Below the pieces are notes generated by a model, which worked only from the letters and a program-made list of their open reading frames with translations, did not search any database and was not told the origin of the DNA. A stretch of 64,000 bases of DNA from Dactylis glomerata (Eukaryota > Streptophyta > Magnoliopsida > Poales > Poaceae), in assembly GCA_007115705.1 (NCBI GenBank), contig QXEO01001023.1:2057701-2121700 (forward strand), in the 5' to 3' direction. Of the stretch, positions 46,206 through 58,602 are shown piece after piece; the first letter of the stretch is position 1, and every line of letters starts with the position of its first letter. The position numbers and the translations under genes are program-made.

Positions 46206-46234
46206 GATATAAGCCCCGTTTTCTACTAGTGTTA

Positions 46235-47009
46235 TATCACAAAAAACTCCTTTCTGCTTTTGTTTAATTTAATTTTTATATAAATTGTCCATGTATCACA
46301 AGAGAGGTAAATTTCTAAAGAGTGATGAAGCATTGAAATTAAACAATAATTAAGCAGTGGTGATGCCTCATTGAAATTAAACACACAATTGAACCCTTTA
46401 TCAGTACAATCTATTTTTATCTGACCAAACATTTGTCCCCGTTTTCGTTCATCGGTGATTTTGAATCATTTTTGCTTGTTATTAAAGAACTTACTTAGGA
46501 GCTGTCAAACCGGCGTAACTCAACCCATAGTCATCAGAATCGCTGACCAGGTCCCTCCTGAAAGATTGCGGCTTCGCATATAAAATTGTCGACTGAACTG
46601 TCTTGGGTACTTGGGTATTGCACTTTCAGCGGGCCTCCCACAGCACGCGTTGTGGTTTATCATCCTCTGGTGAGGAGGTTACACGAGCACGTGCTGGTGT
46701 GCGAACATCAGGACCTTCAGTGTTGGGCTGTCGGTGGTGGCTATGATCCATTTCTTGGTGCTGGAATGTGATTCAGCACACTCATATAAATGTGGACTCT
46801 CGGATTCCTTTTACTGAATCTGAACTTCTAGTTGGAAATTCTTGGGAAAATCTGCTTACCTTGCGTGTAGCTCTTTTTCTATCTGATTTCGAGCTAATAA
46901 AGCCCCTCACAAGCACAAGTTATTTTCTTCTGAAGTGGTGCGGGATCGGTGTTGGATCGGGTAGAAGCGTTGTCATGCTCCTTTGTTCGGGAAATTTGGT
47001 TTGTGATCC
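46235..47009. other. Intergenic, no clear gene
   Basis: Short frames (46586-46771, 46768-47016) may be a decayed continuation of the LINE that is recognisable from about 47100, but no motif supports this. Confidence 0.3.
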
Positions 47010-47390
47010 TTGCTAGTTGCTAGCATGGGGCAGCCTGATCGTACGCCTTCACCTTCTGCTACTATTGCTAATTTGTGGATCCCTTTTCTCTGTTTGGCCG
47101 GCCAAGGAAGCTATCAAGGTTAAATCGCTGATCTTTCTAGTCTTGAAGCTATCTGGCTTGAGAGAAATAATGAGATCTTCAACAAGAAGACCAACACGGT
47201 GGCCCTGGTTGGCTGGTTCCTGATGGCATCATGGAGGAGGCCGAAAGGTGGAGGCTAGTAGGGTTTTTGTGAGGTTTCTTCCTTTTGCTTTTGTTGTTGT
47301 GGACTAGGTCACTTGGATGTGGATCTTTGTATATTTGTTATCTTCTATCGATCAAAAAAGGCGTGCTTTCTAGTGTTCGTGGAGAAATAA
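47010..47390 (+). pseudogene. LINE ORF2 C-terminal remnant and 3' end
   Basis: The frame around 47125-47253 reads AIWLERNNEIFNKKTNTVAL, the W-ERN-IF motif found near the C-terminus of plant L1-type LINE polyproteins, ending in a stop at about 47253. A T/G-rich 3' tail follows, to about 47380. The upstream reverse transcriptase is missing or unrecognisable. It lies tail-to-tail with the YSL gene. Confidence 0.5.
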
Positions 47391-47580
47391 ATGGATGCAT
47401 TGCATCCTACATACATGTATTAATTACACATGAACAAGCTTTGGTACATTAGTTACAGCACCAAGCGTTGCAGCAATACACAATCGTGATTGTAGGATGA
47501 TGATGATACAGTACATAACGTGTTTAAAATAGCCAGTAACACTTTTTCTGCTGCCACCAGAACTTCCTGGCTGATCACTG

Positions 47581-50500
47581 CTAATTTCCTAGGAAGGTAT
47601 CCACTCTGGCATTCACGGTCCTCGATAGGAACTTCATGCAAATCGGCGGCTTCACCTTGGCAAGAGCAAGGATCGACTGCGGCAACGACCAAATGCCATC
47701 ACCACAGATCAACCCCGAGGCGACCGCAGGCCCGAACGCCTCCGCTTTGGCCTTGTTCAACTTGCTCCACACGAAGATGATCACGGTGCCGACGAACATG
47801 TCGATCGCGAAGTACGAGCCGATGTAGAACGGTATCGCCATCGCCATCGGGAGCGGGATGTATTGCGCGATCTTGCTCGGCACGGAGTCCCTGGTGAGGT
47901 TGATCCCGATCGCCGCGGCGAAGAACACGTAGCAGAGCGTGAGGCAGTGCTCGGGAAGCTTGGAGAAGCCCTCGACGCCCAGTATGGCCATGTTCCGGTA
48001 CACGGTGGCGTACGGCGCCGGGTACTCGCTGCCGTCCTTCCCGATGTCGAAGGACTTGTAGAAGAGCCAGAAGACGCAGGGCGCGATGACGCAGCCCATC
48101 GCGGTGCCGATCACCTGGCTGATGAACATGGACCTCGGCGACGCCAGCGTCAGGTATCCCGTCTTGAAGTCCTGCATCAGGTCGGAGGCCGTGGCCACGA
48201 TGCTCATCATGACGCCGCAGGCGGCGAGCCCGACGAGCACGCCGCCGTGCGAGGCGCCGGCCCACGCGCCGAAGATGAAGATGGCGAGCTTGCCGTAGGT
48301 GGATGCGAGGGACCAGTCCGTGAGGCCCGACCCGTAGGCGTTGCAGAAGGCCAGCACGGGGGCGAAGACGTACACGATCAGGATGAAGTACCACTTGAGC
48401 TCCGGGAAGATCTGGGGCAGGGTGGCGATCGAGACCGCCGCGACGGCGGCGTATCCTGCGAACGCGATGGGTTTGGGGATTTGGTCCTTCAGGAAGAGTT
48501 CGGTGCGGCGTTGCTCGTCGAAGGAGACGACTTCGCCGGTTGGCACGGCGCTGCTCACGTCTGAGACCGGAATGGTGCCATTCTTCTTCACCATCGTTAC
48601 GAAGGCGGAAATTGTGCGGTAGAGAACCCTGACGAAGTTGTACAGGCCGTCCCCAAGGATCAAGGCGATGGATATGAACACCTATACAATACCATAGTTG
48701 GAAATGGCTGCTTAGTTCTAACTGGCAAGCAGTCAGAAAACAAAGATGCTGAAATGTGAAGATATTTTTTTTGCGGGCAAATATGAAGATATTTACCCGA
48801 TAACCTTGGAGGCCTTGGAGATTACCATCTCCTAGGTCGGCACTGAACCAACTCCCTCTCTTGTTGTGTATCAGGGGCCACATCAGTCCCCATGAGAGGA
48901 TGCCTCCAAGTAGAACAGATACATTCACAATGTGCGGGCAGATCATCCCAACTCCAACATAGGTAGGAGAGAAATCGAAGTAAAACCTGCAAAAATTAAA
49001 ATGTGGAGTTGAATTCAGAGATCTAGTACATTACATTGTCGTGACCAAATAGATCCAGGACGATTCACGCTGTTTTCAGATATTCAGACCAACATAAACA
49101 GGTAGTATGATCTTAACCTGTTCTTATAGGCTTCAAGGCCTAATGTAGGGAAGCTACTAAATCCACAGCTATCTCCGGCAGTATAGAACCACTGAAAGAA
49201 GCCCCAAAGGAAGCTGAACGAAAAGAACTTGCCCAGTGTCTTTACCTGCTTCCTGAAATAACATACCCAAATCTTGTCAGCAACTGACTGTCACTAACAA
49301 GAATAATAGCAAATACTGCAACATTCAGACGATTTACTTTGCAAGCTTTGCACCCTCTGGCGTATGGAAACCATTGATAAGATAGGCAGTCGCTGTGCCG
49401 CTTGGATAGGTCAGCTTGTAGTCGACGATCATAATCTGAACAGGTAAATCATTTTACCGTTATATATGCTGGGATGCTGTAAGTACAAATGTGAAGGATA
49501 TATAAACAAGCTAAAGATTAACCTTTCTGAGGGGTACAAGAGCAAACAGCCCAACAAAACTGACGAGAAACAGAAATCCTATCATCCACCCGATCTGAGG
49601 ATCCTTGACATTCTCAGGAGTATTAGTTTCTGGGTCTATCTTAGCGATAACTTCACTCATGCCGAACAAGTAACTGCCAAATCCACCTAATCAATTGGAA
49701 CCAGTTAGTACAGTGAACATCACATATCTGCTTGCACCGAAAACGAATATAAAATATGTGTATTCCAAGTTCAAAATGCATGCTGTCCGTAGAAAAGGAA
49801 ATACAAACCGTGGACATTAAACCCTCGGTTTACCAGATTCATTGGCGACCATTGATAGCCAGTCCTACGGCTGATATTCCCATGCAGGATTTTTTATTCT
49901 TCAATTTTTTAAAATTTGTGATTTGAAGCTTCAACCAAAATAATCACATCACCATCAGTTATTAGTAAGGCTCCAAGCAACTAGTGTTTTTTGTCCATCT
50001 CTATCCAACTGTAACAAATAAGCTCAATATTCGATCCTAGGAATATCGCTTCCAATCAGGGCCTAGATATTTTGAGATGAACAGGGCCTAAGATTGGAAA
50101 AAGTTCAATTGTGATGTCAACTTGTTGTAAAACGTCACAATCGATAGGCCGAACCACTTTAATTCTCTTCGATACTTTGGCATCATGCGTATATTCAAAG
50201 GTATGGAGTCAAGCCATCTAGGTCCTCTATTTCAGCTTGAGGCCATGTGCAACTTGGCTGTCGCATACTGATATGATGATCCCAACGTGACTAATAACCG
50301 AGGCAACACTGTATCAGCCTGCTATTTTTCGAGTAATCGGCAGGAGCACCACTTTTCAATTAGGGCTCGTTTGACACCCATCATTTCATTTCATTTGGTA
50401 GAAATGAAATGAAATGACAATGATGATATCATTTCATTTTGAAAAATCCACAAAAATGACAGGATATCCAATAAGTATTAAGGTTAGGCATGAGATGAAA

Positions 50501-53500
50501 AACCATGGAATTCGAAATGAATTCCATAACCAATTCTGTGGCAGCCAAACAAGTAATTGATAGAATCATAAATGAATTCTTTGATTCTAGCCCCAAATGA
50601 TGGGAGCCAAACAATCCTTTAGGGCTCGTTTGGCACCCATCATTTCATTTCATTTGGTAGAAATGAAATGAAATGACAATGATGATATCATTTCATTTTG
50701 AGAAATCTATAGAAATGACAGGGTACCCAATAGGTATTAAGGTTAGGCATGAGATGAAAAACCATAGAATTCGAAATGAATTCCGTAACCAATTCCGTGG
50801 CAGCCAAATAAGTAATTGATAGAATCATAAATGAATTCTCTAATTCCAGCCCCAAATGATGGGAGCCAAACGAGAGGAAAAGAGTGTGCTACGGAAATAG
50901 GAATATGTATTGTTTCTCAAGGGAAAAATTAAAAGAAAATCAGTAAATAATTTGGTGAACTACTAAGTCTGTTCCGTTTCTATGGGAATTCTAATTATCC
51001 GTCTTTGCCTCATTATATATATGACTAGAAATCATCAACGAACCCTAGGTAAGTATAAACTCAATCTTTACTCCCTCCGATTGAAAAAGAGTGTCGGTGA
51101 CTTAGTACAAATTTTGTACTAAAGTTGTACCAAATCATCTGACACTCTTCCGATCGGAGGAGTACAAAGTAAGTGAAAACCGTATTTCTAAGTATCAACA
51201 AGTAACCAAAAATCACACACACATTGGCATGGGCTTGAAACTTACTGCTGTGAATTTTCACAGCAAGTTTATGACCATTTGGTAGCAGTGTTATAGGATC
51301 ACAAATCGTCGTGTTCAAATTTTAAATTTGAAACTGGGTAAGCAACCCGAATCACTTTTTTTTTATTTTTTTTACAGGTCACAAATGGTCATATTTAAGT
51401 GTAATAATTTATATGCACATAATTTTATCCCGTCTCTACGGGCATAATTTTTTTTATTAATTTTTAAACATAGCATGATGATTTTCAGCAAGTGTTAAAA
51501 ATGAGTTCATATGTTCTCAAATTTTGAAAACTTCTAACAGATATAAGGCCAATATCAGAGTAAGAACTTAAGGCAATTGAGAACATGCAATTTTGAACTG
51601 AAATTAAGGACTTCAGTACTGTAAATTATGCTCGGTTTATACGTTCACAAGAAATTTCAGACAATTGAAAAAAACAATTATATGAGAACAAAAACAAAAC
51701 GGTATGCACGGTGGTACCTACACACCCCTCCTTCAACTTTTGATTCAAAATGTATTAACCTATTTTAGCTTGGTTTTCTAGTAGAACACGAAATACTGCT
51801 GTGTAAAAGTGGTTTCAAATTTTTTTTATGAATTTTTTTTGGTCAAAGTCAACCTGAAAAACAAAAAGTCAACGAAAAATCTATTTTTGAGTTGACTTTG
51901 ATGAAAAAAAAATCAAATCAAAATTCTGAAACCACTTTTGTACACCAGAATCCCGTGCTCTACTAGGAAAACAAACTAAAAATGGGTTAATATGTCTTGA
52001 ATAAAAATTTGAAAGGGGGTGTGTAGGTACCCAGGTGAGTACCAAATCCACTCTCTATATGAGAAAATTCAGAATTAGTTCACGATGGAACTCTAGGTTC
52101 CTAACGCAACCCTCCGTGAACTATCTAAACTATATTAATTGTCTAGAGGTGATGGTTGCCTGCCCGGTACGTCCTTGCCTCGCATGAAAAAAAAAATAGA
52201 CAAGAGAACCGTCCGAGAAAACTAGGACCAGCCGCGCACGATTCCTGCTCCTCATCTCCCCGACTCCCCACCTCGGGGACGTCTTCAACATATCCAGCAA
52301 CCGCCACTGGCCTCCCCCAAATTCGCCCCCAATGCCGATCCCCTATGTCGAATTGTCGATCCACCCCAAATTCGCCATCGATGTGGGAGGCGGCGAGCTC
52401 CCAGAGAGGCGGAGGAGATCTGCGTCGTCTTTGATGAGGGAGGCGGCGAGCTCCCAGGGCGTCGATGGCTTCGGCGCGGCCGTCGCCATGCGGTAGAAGA
52501 ATACGGCCCCCTCCCGCCTCCGTTTGTCCCATCACCGCTAGCGCCGCTGAGACTCCCATCCAGCTCTTGCACAAGTCGCCAAGGAGCTCTGCCCCGAGTA
52601 GATCAAGTAGGTGTTTCTCCTTACCAGTTTGTGGACCTCGAGGATCATCCCGTGTGCCGCCCTTACAGTTCCTTGCCAACCCCTGACCCCTGACCCGTTC
52701 GTCTACCTGCAGGAGCTCCTCGACTGCCGATCGGTTTGTGAACCACCAGGAACACCTCACAAACCGCCAGCAGTACCTCCCCAACTGGCTGCAATTTCAT
52801 GTACCGGATCCTCCCCGTCCTACAGCGGCAGTCGCATGTCTCCGTACGGTTGCTACTCCTGCTGCGGCACGAATCAGGCGCCAACGGTAGCCGCTATACG
52901 CCTCTGCAAGGTAACTCTCTCCGATTCTCTCTATGTGTAGCCCGCTTTTGTTATGTTTCATTCCCTGAATATGTTATCTGTTGTTCAAGCTAAATGTTGT
53001 ACTGGTAGGTCACCCCATCCACTCAGAGCTGGCCTACGATTAGGTAGATTGTTTGTGCATCTTGATTCCTCACGAAATTGGTATTACAAGTTTCCTTGTC
53101 CATTAGTTTCCCCTAGTCTGCACATTTCTATTGGAGGATTGTTTTGAGAATCAGGTACAGATTGATGGAATAAAATATGCTTCATTACGGGAACATAATA
53201 GGGGTCCTGCTTGGGATTGATTGGGCTGTTTTATGGCGAATTGGTGAAACAATTAAGCGTGACTACCCAATTAGTCAGAGATTGCCTCTGCTCAATGAAT
53301 ACATGAAGACTATACATGAAGTCCTTGCCATTACTGGATAATTAATACCATGTTTATTTTCTCTGGTGTGAGTGCTATCCTTGGAGAGATAATTTTTATT
53401 GTAACCTGGAGCATCACAAAGTAGAAAGAACGTGTTATATCCTGTACCAAATACTTATAACTAGCGAAATGCATTAGTGATGAGGCGTTTGAGCTGTTTG

Positions 53501-56500
53501 GGAACGACTCCTCATCTCTATTTTACCCTTTTTGTTTGTGAACCTAATGTGCAGCTAGCTAGCTATAACAGCTAATTCCAACAAATTAGGCGGTTCAGAG
53601 GAACGTTGCTGCTGCGTTTGCTGCTTCGTCATCCACGTTAGGAGCTAAGGCAGTAAGGCAAGATGCCGCTGGCTGTCGGTGCAGGTGAAGTTGCCCCAGT
53701 TTGGTGCTTTTTACAGGTGTGTGGCCTCAGCAAGTGATTGCTGGGAGTGTACGCAGCTAATTTTATTGCACATTAAACCAAATGTGTGCATGACTTGGCA
53801 GTCCAGGAAATCTGGAACTATATAGTTAGAAAGCTGGCAACATTTCACATCTGCAACTTGATACTGTTATTTTATTATGTTAGGTTTCCCATCCAGGATA
53901 CTTACATCCATTCGCTCAAGTCCATTCTCTAGGATCATACTGTATGTGTTTATTCAGTTACTTTAAACACAACAGACATGAAATGTTTAATTGTTCCTTA
54001 TGTCACTTGCCATTTATACATTCTTTCATCTCCTCTTGTGTATGAGAAATGATCTTGTTCTCTGTATTTTTTTAGACATTGATCTATTAATTTTGTACAT
54101 CTATGTATGCCCCAATATTTGAGATGTGCCTAAATTTTTGTTTTGTTAGCAATCAGCAAGAGAATTTTCAAATTATCTCATGTAAATTTAGCCAAAAAAC
54201 GCTCCGCTCTCGTCCCGCGTCGCCCCCTGCGAGGGCGACCGGGGTGAAACCCTAGCCGCCGCCTCCCTCAGCCCCTCTTCCCCTCCTCTCCCCGCTGCCG
54301 TCGGCGAGCGCCACCGGGCAAAGCCCATGCGGTGCCGGCGGCGGCGGGCTTCTCCCTACCCGGCACTAGCAAGACCTCGCGGGAGCTCGAGCTGGCGGCG
54401 GTGCTTCCTGGTGCAGCGACGAGGTCGACCGGCGGCGGCACGACGTCGGTGATGGCGCGGCCCGTCCTCGGGCGACGCAGCGGTGGTGCTCCCCTTCGCT
54501 GGCGCTCGGTTTCGGCCGGGGTCAGCTTGGGTGGAGTGAGTCAGCGGCGTCGCCGCTCGTGGCGACCAGCAGCAGCAGCATGGCGGCGGGCAGGTGGTGC
54601 AGGTGGGCGATGCGACAAGGCAGACGGTCGGCGGCGACGGCGGCCGTGGCGCAGCAGGGCTAATCAGGCTAGATCTGGGCCTGATCTGGGCCAGGAGGGC
54701 CTGATCTGGGCCTGATCTAGACCTGATGGGCCCTGCTGCTACGTCCGGACGGCGACCACTTCGGGTGGAGGGCGGTTCCCCTCACCTCGGCTGCAGCCAT
54801 CTTGTGTTGGCCTACCTCGTCCATTTCGGCGGCTGTGCGGTGTGTTGTTGCTCATGTCACGAGCTCGACTTTGTGGATGCCGGGGCGGCGGCCTCGGGAG
54901 GTTGACCGCACGGGTGCTTCTTCGGCAGGCGACGTCGCGGTGGTGATGATGCTGTTCTTTGGTCATGTGGGTGGCGAGGAGCAGTGTAGCGGGAGACCTT
55001 GGTGGTGGCGGCGCTTCGGCAACGATATCTCCTAGATCATGTGTTGAAGATCGCGCTTGGAGATAGCGGGCAGGCGGCGGGCGTGTGTGAAGGTTTTTCC
55101 GGGCGAAAGCTCTGCGTTGTGACGCCGGCGGTGGCGATGCCTGCGGGTATCGTGACCCTCTTGAGGGCGCCGTTGTGGGTACCTTCTCCATGTTAGGGTT
55201 CCGGGTGAAAACCTTTGACCATCGGTCTCGTCGACGGCGGCGTGGTGCGTCGTGACCCTCTTGAGGGCGTTGGCGTGGAGCTCTTTTCCTATCGGTTCTG
55301 TCCCGGTGTCGCCGGTGGCAAGTCGCGATTTTTCTTGTTCTTTATTGTTTATCTTTGATCTGCTGTAAGAGGGTTTCCTCATCACTTTGTATCAGTTCGG
55401 CCGTTTGTGGCTTTATTTATAAAGCGGGGCGAAAGCCTGTTTCGACAGACATCTTATTTATTGGTTCTTAGTTTCTTACAAAAGCAAGTGTATATGCATG
55501 TTAGATTTGGGGAGGGAAATAAGCCCTCAGAGTACACATTAGTACATCACTGACTTGTGTATTTGGATGTCGCCCATGGTCATGGACGAGCAACTCATAT
55601 TATAATCTCTTCGTCTAAGCTACCTGGCCAAGCAGTTTCCTAATTCATGTTCTAAATCTTCTTTTGGACTCTTGGCAGGAACACTAAACAGGGCTGCCTT
55701 GCTTGAATGTCCATGCAGTCATGTTGATAATGTAATATTGTGAGTACTTGAATTGTTTCCTTCTGTATAGAATATTACTTTGAATTAGTTTGACAAACTA
55801 AGCCAGTATATATAATTATCATCTTCTTTCATATAGGGTGCTCTATTTAAATCTGAAAGATGGCAGTAGTAAACTATAGTGTTTGTGCTATTGAAGGTCG
55901 GCATTATCTTTTCACTGGCAAAGTGGCTGTACTAACTCAATGGCAGCAATTTCATTGACTCGGTGCTTATTTGCTTAATTACTTAGTCTTAGGTTGGATG
56001 AATTTGTTTTTTTCATCCTACACTTTTGCTAGAGTACAATTTGTTTTTATGTGCAAACCCAGTTAGGAATGCTGAGTGTATCTTTCAGTACCAAAAGAAA
56101 AAAATCATCTAAGACTAAGTGAGACCTTACAGTGAGACCAAAGTCTATCCTAAAAACACGTAAAAAAAAGTCTATCCTAAAAACATCTAAAATACTGTTT
56201 TTTTTCTTTGCTTTATCAGAAGATGTCATTTACTTTGTGATGCTCCCAAAAATCTATCCTAATCTATATCCGTGTGGGCCATGCCCATGTGTGCCGACTT
56301 GTTTTAATCTTCAACCTATTGAGACCGCATTACTATGTCTATTCTTCTGTAACAATCCTTGATTTCGGTAAGCAAGCCAGGGAAATTGCATCCTTATTTG
56401 TTTGTCTCCAACTCAGATATTTTTTTAGATCTTTATACTTTTTATTTGAACATTGACCTTATTTCTTTATCTGCATCCTAATTTGTTCCATGCGTATCTA

Positions 56501-58518
56501 ATCGACGTGGCTTGCAGGTAGTGCTTACTATCTGACTCCCTTCCAGTTGAAATAATTACAGTCAATATGTTTTGCATTGTGATTATCAATCTAGCAGGCT
56601 AAACCTCAAGTTCTAGGAGATGGCCAGGCCCACTGAATGTGTCCGATCGTGCATCAAGGTGTTCTCTCTCAGAGAATACCAACGAGTGGTCGGGGAGGTT
56701 GCCTTCCTCAAGTTTGTCTTCCGAAATGCGAGGGCCCTCAACAGTGCTTCTATAAATGGCTACCTCGAGCTTCACATCATTTTTCATGGATGAGGCTCAA
56801 TCCAAAGTGGAGCAAGTTTCTTAAAATACGGTCAGTAACAACTACTTGAGGACCGAGGCGTGCTCATAAGTGAAAGGATGGTCTAACCAATTGATGTATG
56901 AAAGTAAAATAGAGGTCATTTCTTGGTGCTCCAACCATGTATATAATAAATGATGTGTTGTTCCACCACTTTTGTTGAAAGACTTATATGTATGTGTATC
57001 TTTCTGTTGATCGAGGTAAGTAGATCCTTTTGTGGCATTTTTTATATTTGTTTATCGCAAACAGTGGCATTACAACCATGTATTGGCACATCTGATGTCT
57101 TTGTGTGTTTTTTTCTATAATGCCAAATTGAATGCAAAAAATAGGTTACATATTTACTTTTTTTTTCTTCTGGGTTAGATATTTGCTTACTATAATTTAA
57201 TTGTAACCAAAATGTGCTAATCCTTCTGATCCATATTACTTGTTGCTGAAACAAGTGAAGATTTATACTAAAATGTGTCTAGATACATACATATTAGTGA
57301 AAATTAATATGAGTTGGAGGCAGCACTATCTTCTCAACAATGAACATGGATTTCACATTGTTGTTTTCTTTTGTAGCAACACATTGTGTGTTCTAGAGTA
57401 GCAAAAGTTAAGAAAAGGAAAGCTGCGATGATAATGCGAGATGATGCACTTTTGAAGCAACAACAATTTTGGAGTGGCGAGGATGGAGGAGAGATGGGAG
57501 AGAAAAATGATGATTTATCCGCTTGCAGGGAGAAGATGCTTAAGTAGACACAACATTTGCCGGGGGATAGAAAAGCGAAAGAGAATTGATACATTATACA
57601 AATGGTTTCTTTGAAATATATTGCTAAATACGACAATTGTTTGACAAGTTTATTTACTTTTTTATTCCGTGGCAGAGCACGGGCACTCAACTATTCACAT
57701 AGAATCACAAAGGTGTGCGCCAAACCGTTACTCGGTTATGCTGTCTTTCCTCTGTGTCGATACTTTTGATACATGGACAAAAAAGTTCGATATTTAGGTT
57801 TGATTTGGAGGCCGGAGTCTTTTGCCCCCTTTCGAAGAAAAAAAAACCCTCTTTATATCAGAACAGGGCCACAGCTTGGGCTACTCTGCCACAAGATAAT
57901 TTTGCTAGGCAGAGAAGAAATTTAATTTTGAAAAAATAATGGCCAGAAGTAACTCTGGAGCACTCCGATCTTGCTAGGTTACAAAATAATTTTATTTTAA
58001 AAAAAGAACAGTTAAAAGTCTAGAAAGTGAGACAGATGAGTCAAAAAGGGCTTACCGCTGAAGGCGATGCCGTAGGCAGAGACGACGCAGGTCTGGATGA
58101 CGGTGTTCTCCTGCCTCGTGAAGGGCTGCTTGAGGAACCCCGCCCTCTCTATGGCGCCCGTCCAGAGGCGGACGAAGAAGAAGCCGAGGAGGCCGGCGGA
58201 GACGTTGAGCGAGGGGATGATGCCGGTGGTGAGGTTGAGCTTCATGACGATGACGCTGAACATGATGGCGAGGAAGAAGCTCACCACGAAGGCGCGTATA
58301 GTCAGCTGCTCCCGCCACGTCGGCACCTCCTTGCCCTCGAACGCCCGCTCCACCGACCCCTGCGCCGCATCCTCCTCATGGGCGGCGCCGTTCCCTTTGA
58401 TATCGTCGTCGTCGTCCTTGGCGGCGTTGTGGCGGTGGCGGAGCGTGCCGGCCTCCACCGCCTCCTCGACGTCGGCGCCGTCGCCGGAGGGGTCTGCGTC
58501 CGTGGTGTACGGTGCCAT
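47581..58518 (-). CDS. Yellow-stripe-like (YSL) metal-chelate transporter
   Basis: Six exons on the minus strand join in frame at GT/AG signals: 58518-58056, 49686-49523, 49435-49338, 49252-49118, 48986-48797 and 48681-47581, giving 716 residues, a normal YSL length. The N-terminus is acidic (EAVEAGTLRHRHN...DDDDD), then comes WREQLTIRAFVVSFFLAIMF and a series of membrane segments. Family blocks include MKLNLTTGIIPSLNVSAGLL, ENTVIQTCVVSAYGIAFSGG, SYLFGMSEVIAKIDPETNTP, MIVDYKLTYPSGTATAYLIN, GMICPHIVNVSVLLGGILSW and GDGIWSLPQSILALAKVKPP. YSL proteins, in the oligopeptide-transporter superfamily, carry iron and other metals chelated to nicotianamine or mugineic acids across membranes. The sequence resembles the rice YSL9/12/13/14-type group, but the paralogue is not decided. 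No stops or shifts were seen. Intron 1 is 8.4 kb and full of transposons. Confidence 0.93.
49687..50362. other. YSL intron 1, 3' part, no feature recognised
   Basis: AT-rich intronic sequence between exon 2 and the tandem MITEs. It has no frame of note and no terminal repeats that could be paired. Confidence 0.5.
50363..50618. mobile_element. Tourist-like MITE, copy 1 of a tandem pair
   Basis: Begins GGGCTCGTTTGACACCCATC after TTA (50360-50362) and ends GATGGGAGCCAAACAATCCT before TTA (50619-50621). The ends are inverted repeats. TTA is the PIF/Harbinger duplication. Length 256 bp. Confidence 0.75.
50622..50877. mobile_element. Tourist-like MITE, copy 2 of a tandem pair
   Basis: Begins GGGCTCGTTTGGCACCCATC directly after the TTA shared with copy 1 and ends GATGGGAGCCAAACGAG. 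It is about 93 percent identical to copy 1 in the same orientation. Its last bases are altered and no third TTA follows. Confidence 0.72.
51071..51162. mobile_element. Stowaway MITE
   Basis: CTCCCTCCGATTGAAAAAG ... CTTCCGATCGGAGGAG with TA on both sides (51069-51070, 51163-51164). 92 bp and almost perfectly self-complementary ('agtacaaattttgtact' at the centre). Confidence 0.85.
51688..52055. mobile_element. Mutator-type foldback MITE
   Basis: An exact 9-bp duplication TATATGAGA (51679-51687, 52056-52064) bounds 368 bp. The left end ACAAAAACAAAACGGTATGC then ACGGTGGTACCTACAC, and the reversed right end GAGAGTGGATTTGGTACTCA then CCTGGGTACCTACAC, match the two different ends of the Pack-MULE at 38816-40682. 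The arms pair over most of the length ('caaagtcaacctgaaaaac' and 'agtcaacgaaaaatctattt' at the tip). Non-coding. Confidence 0.9.
52140..53660. other. GC-rich gene-like sequence in YSL intron 1
   Basis: Frames on both strands are open over 52143-52940, with no recognisable domain. A 22-base phrase around GGGAGGCGGCGAGCTCCCAG occurs at about 52385 and 52438. A short exon-like piece lies at 53590-53700. This could be a retroposed or captured transcript fragment; its boundaries are not visible. Confidence 0.3.
54205..55450 (+). mobile_element. GC-rich non-LTR retroposon (LINE-derived), likely truncated
   Basis: A GC-rich 5' part starts with an 'aaaccctagccgccgcc' leader. The 3' tail TGTATCAGTTCGGCCGTTTG, GGCTTTATTTATAAAGCGGG and GCGAAAGCCTGTTTCG is the style of tail carried by Triticeae LINEs and related retroposons. 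'gaccctcttgagggcg' is repeated (55149, 55255). No reverse transcriptase is seen, so it is an internally deleted or non-autonomous copy. No target duplication was identified. Confidence 0.45.
55451..58055. other. YSL intron 1, 5' part, no confident feature
   Basis: AT-rich sequence. A possible small foldback lies at about 55990-56125, with TTAGTCTTAGGTTGGATGA facing TCATCTAAGACTAAGTGAG. The frames at 56599-56849 and 57334-57690 are not recognised. Confidence 0.35.
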
Positions 58519-58602
58519 TGCCTTGGACGCAACTGGTTGCTCTTGTTTCAGGAGCGGCTCTCTCTGTGTGTGTGGAGCGATGCCGCTAGGGTGGCAAGGT
58601 GC

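Larger units (their letters stand above)
26285..46231 (-). mobile_element. CACTA (En/Spm-type) transposon, nested, inactive
   Basis: Ends are CACTAGTGGAAAACAGG (left) and, on the other strand, CACTAGTAGAAAACGGGG (right). The 3-bp duplication TTA is exact at 26282-26284 and 46232-46234. Both subterminal zones hold many AGTCCCGGTT motifs in inverted pairs, as expected for transposase-binding sites. Two genes are on the minus strand: a TNP2-type transposase (33352-45191) and a second gene with a Ulp1-like domain (27064-30745). Removing the LTR retrotransposon at 34739-43263 leaves about 11.4 kb, a usual size for Triticeae CACTA elements. Stops and frameshifts in both genes mean it cannot move by itself, though its ends may still be recognised. 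Confidence 0.93.

Noticed and set aside
47699..48946. A 415-codon minus-strand frame overlapping the YSL last exon
   Set aside because: An Arg/His/Leu-rich shadow of the GC-rich YSL exon in another frame; the YSL frame carries all the family motifs.
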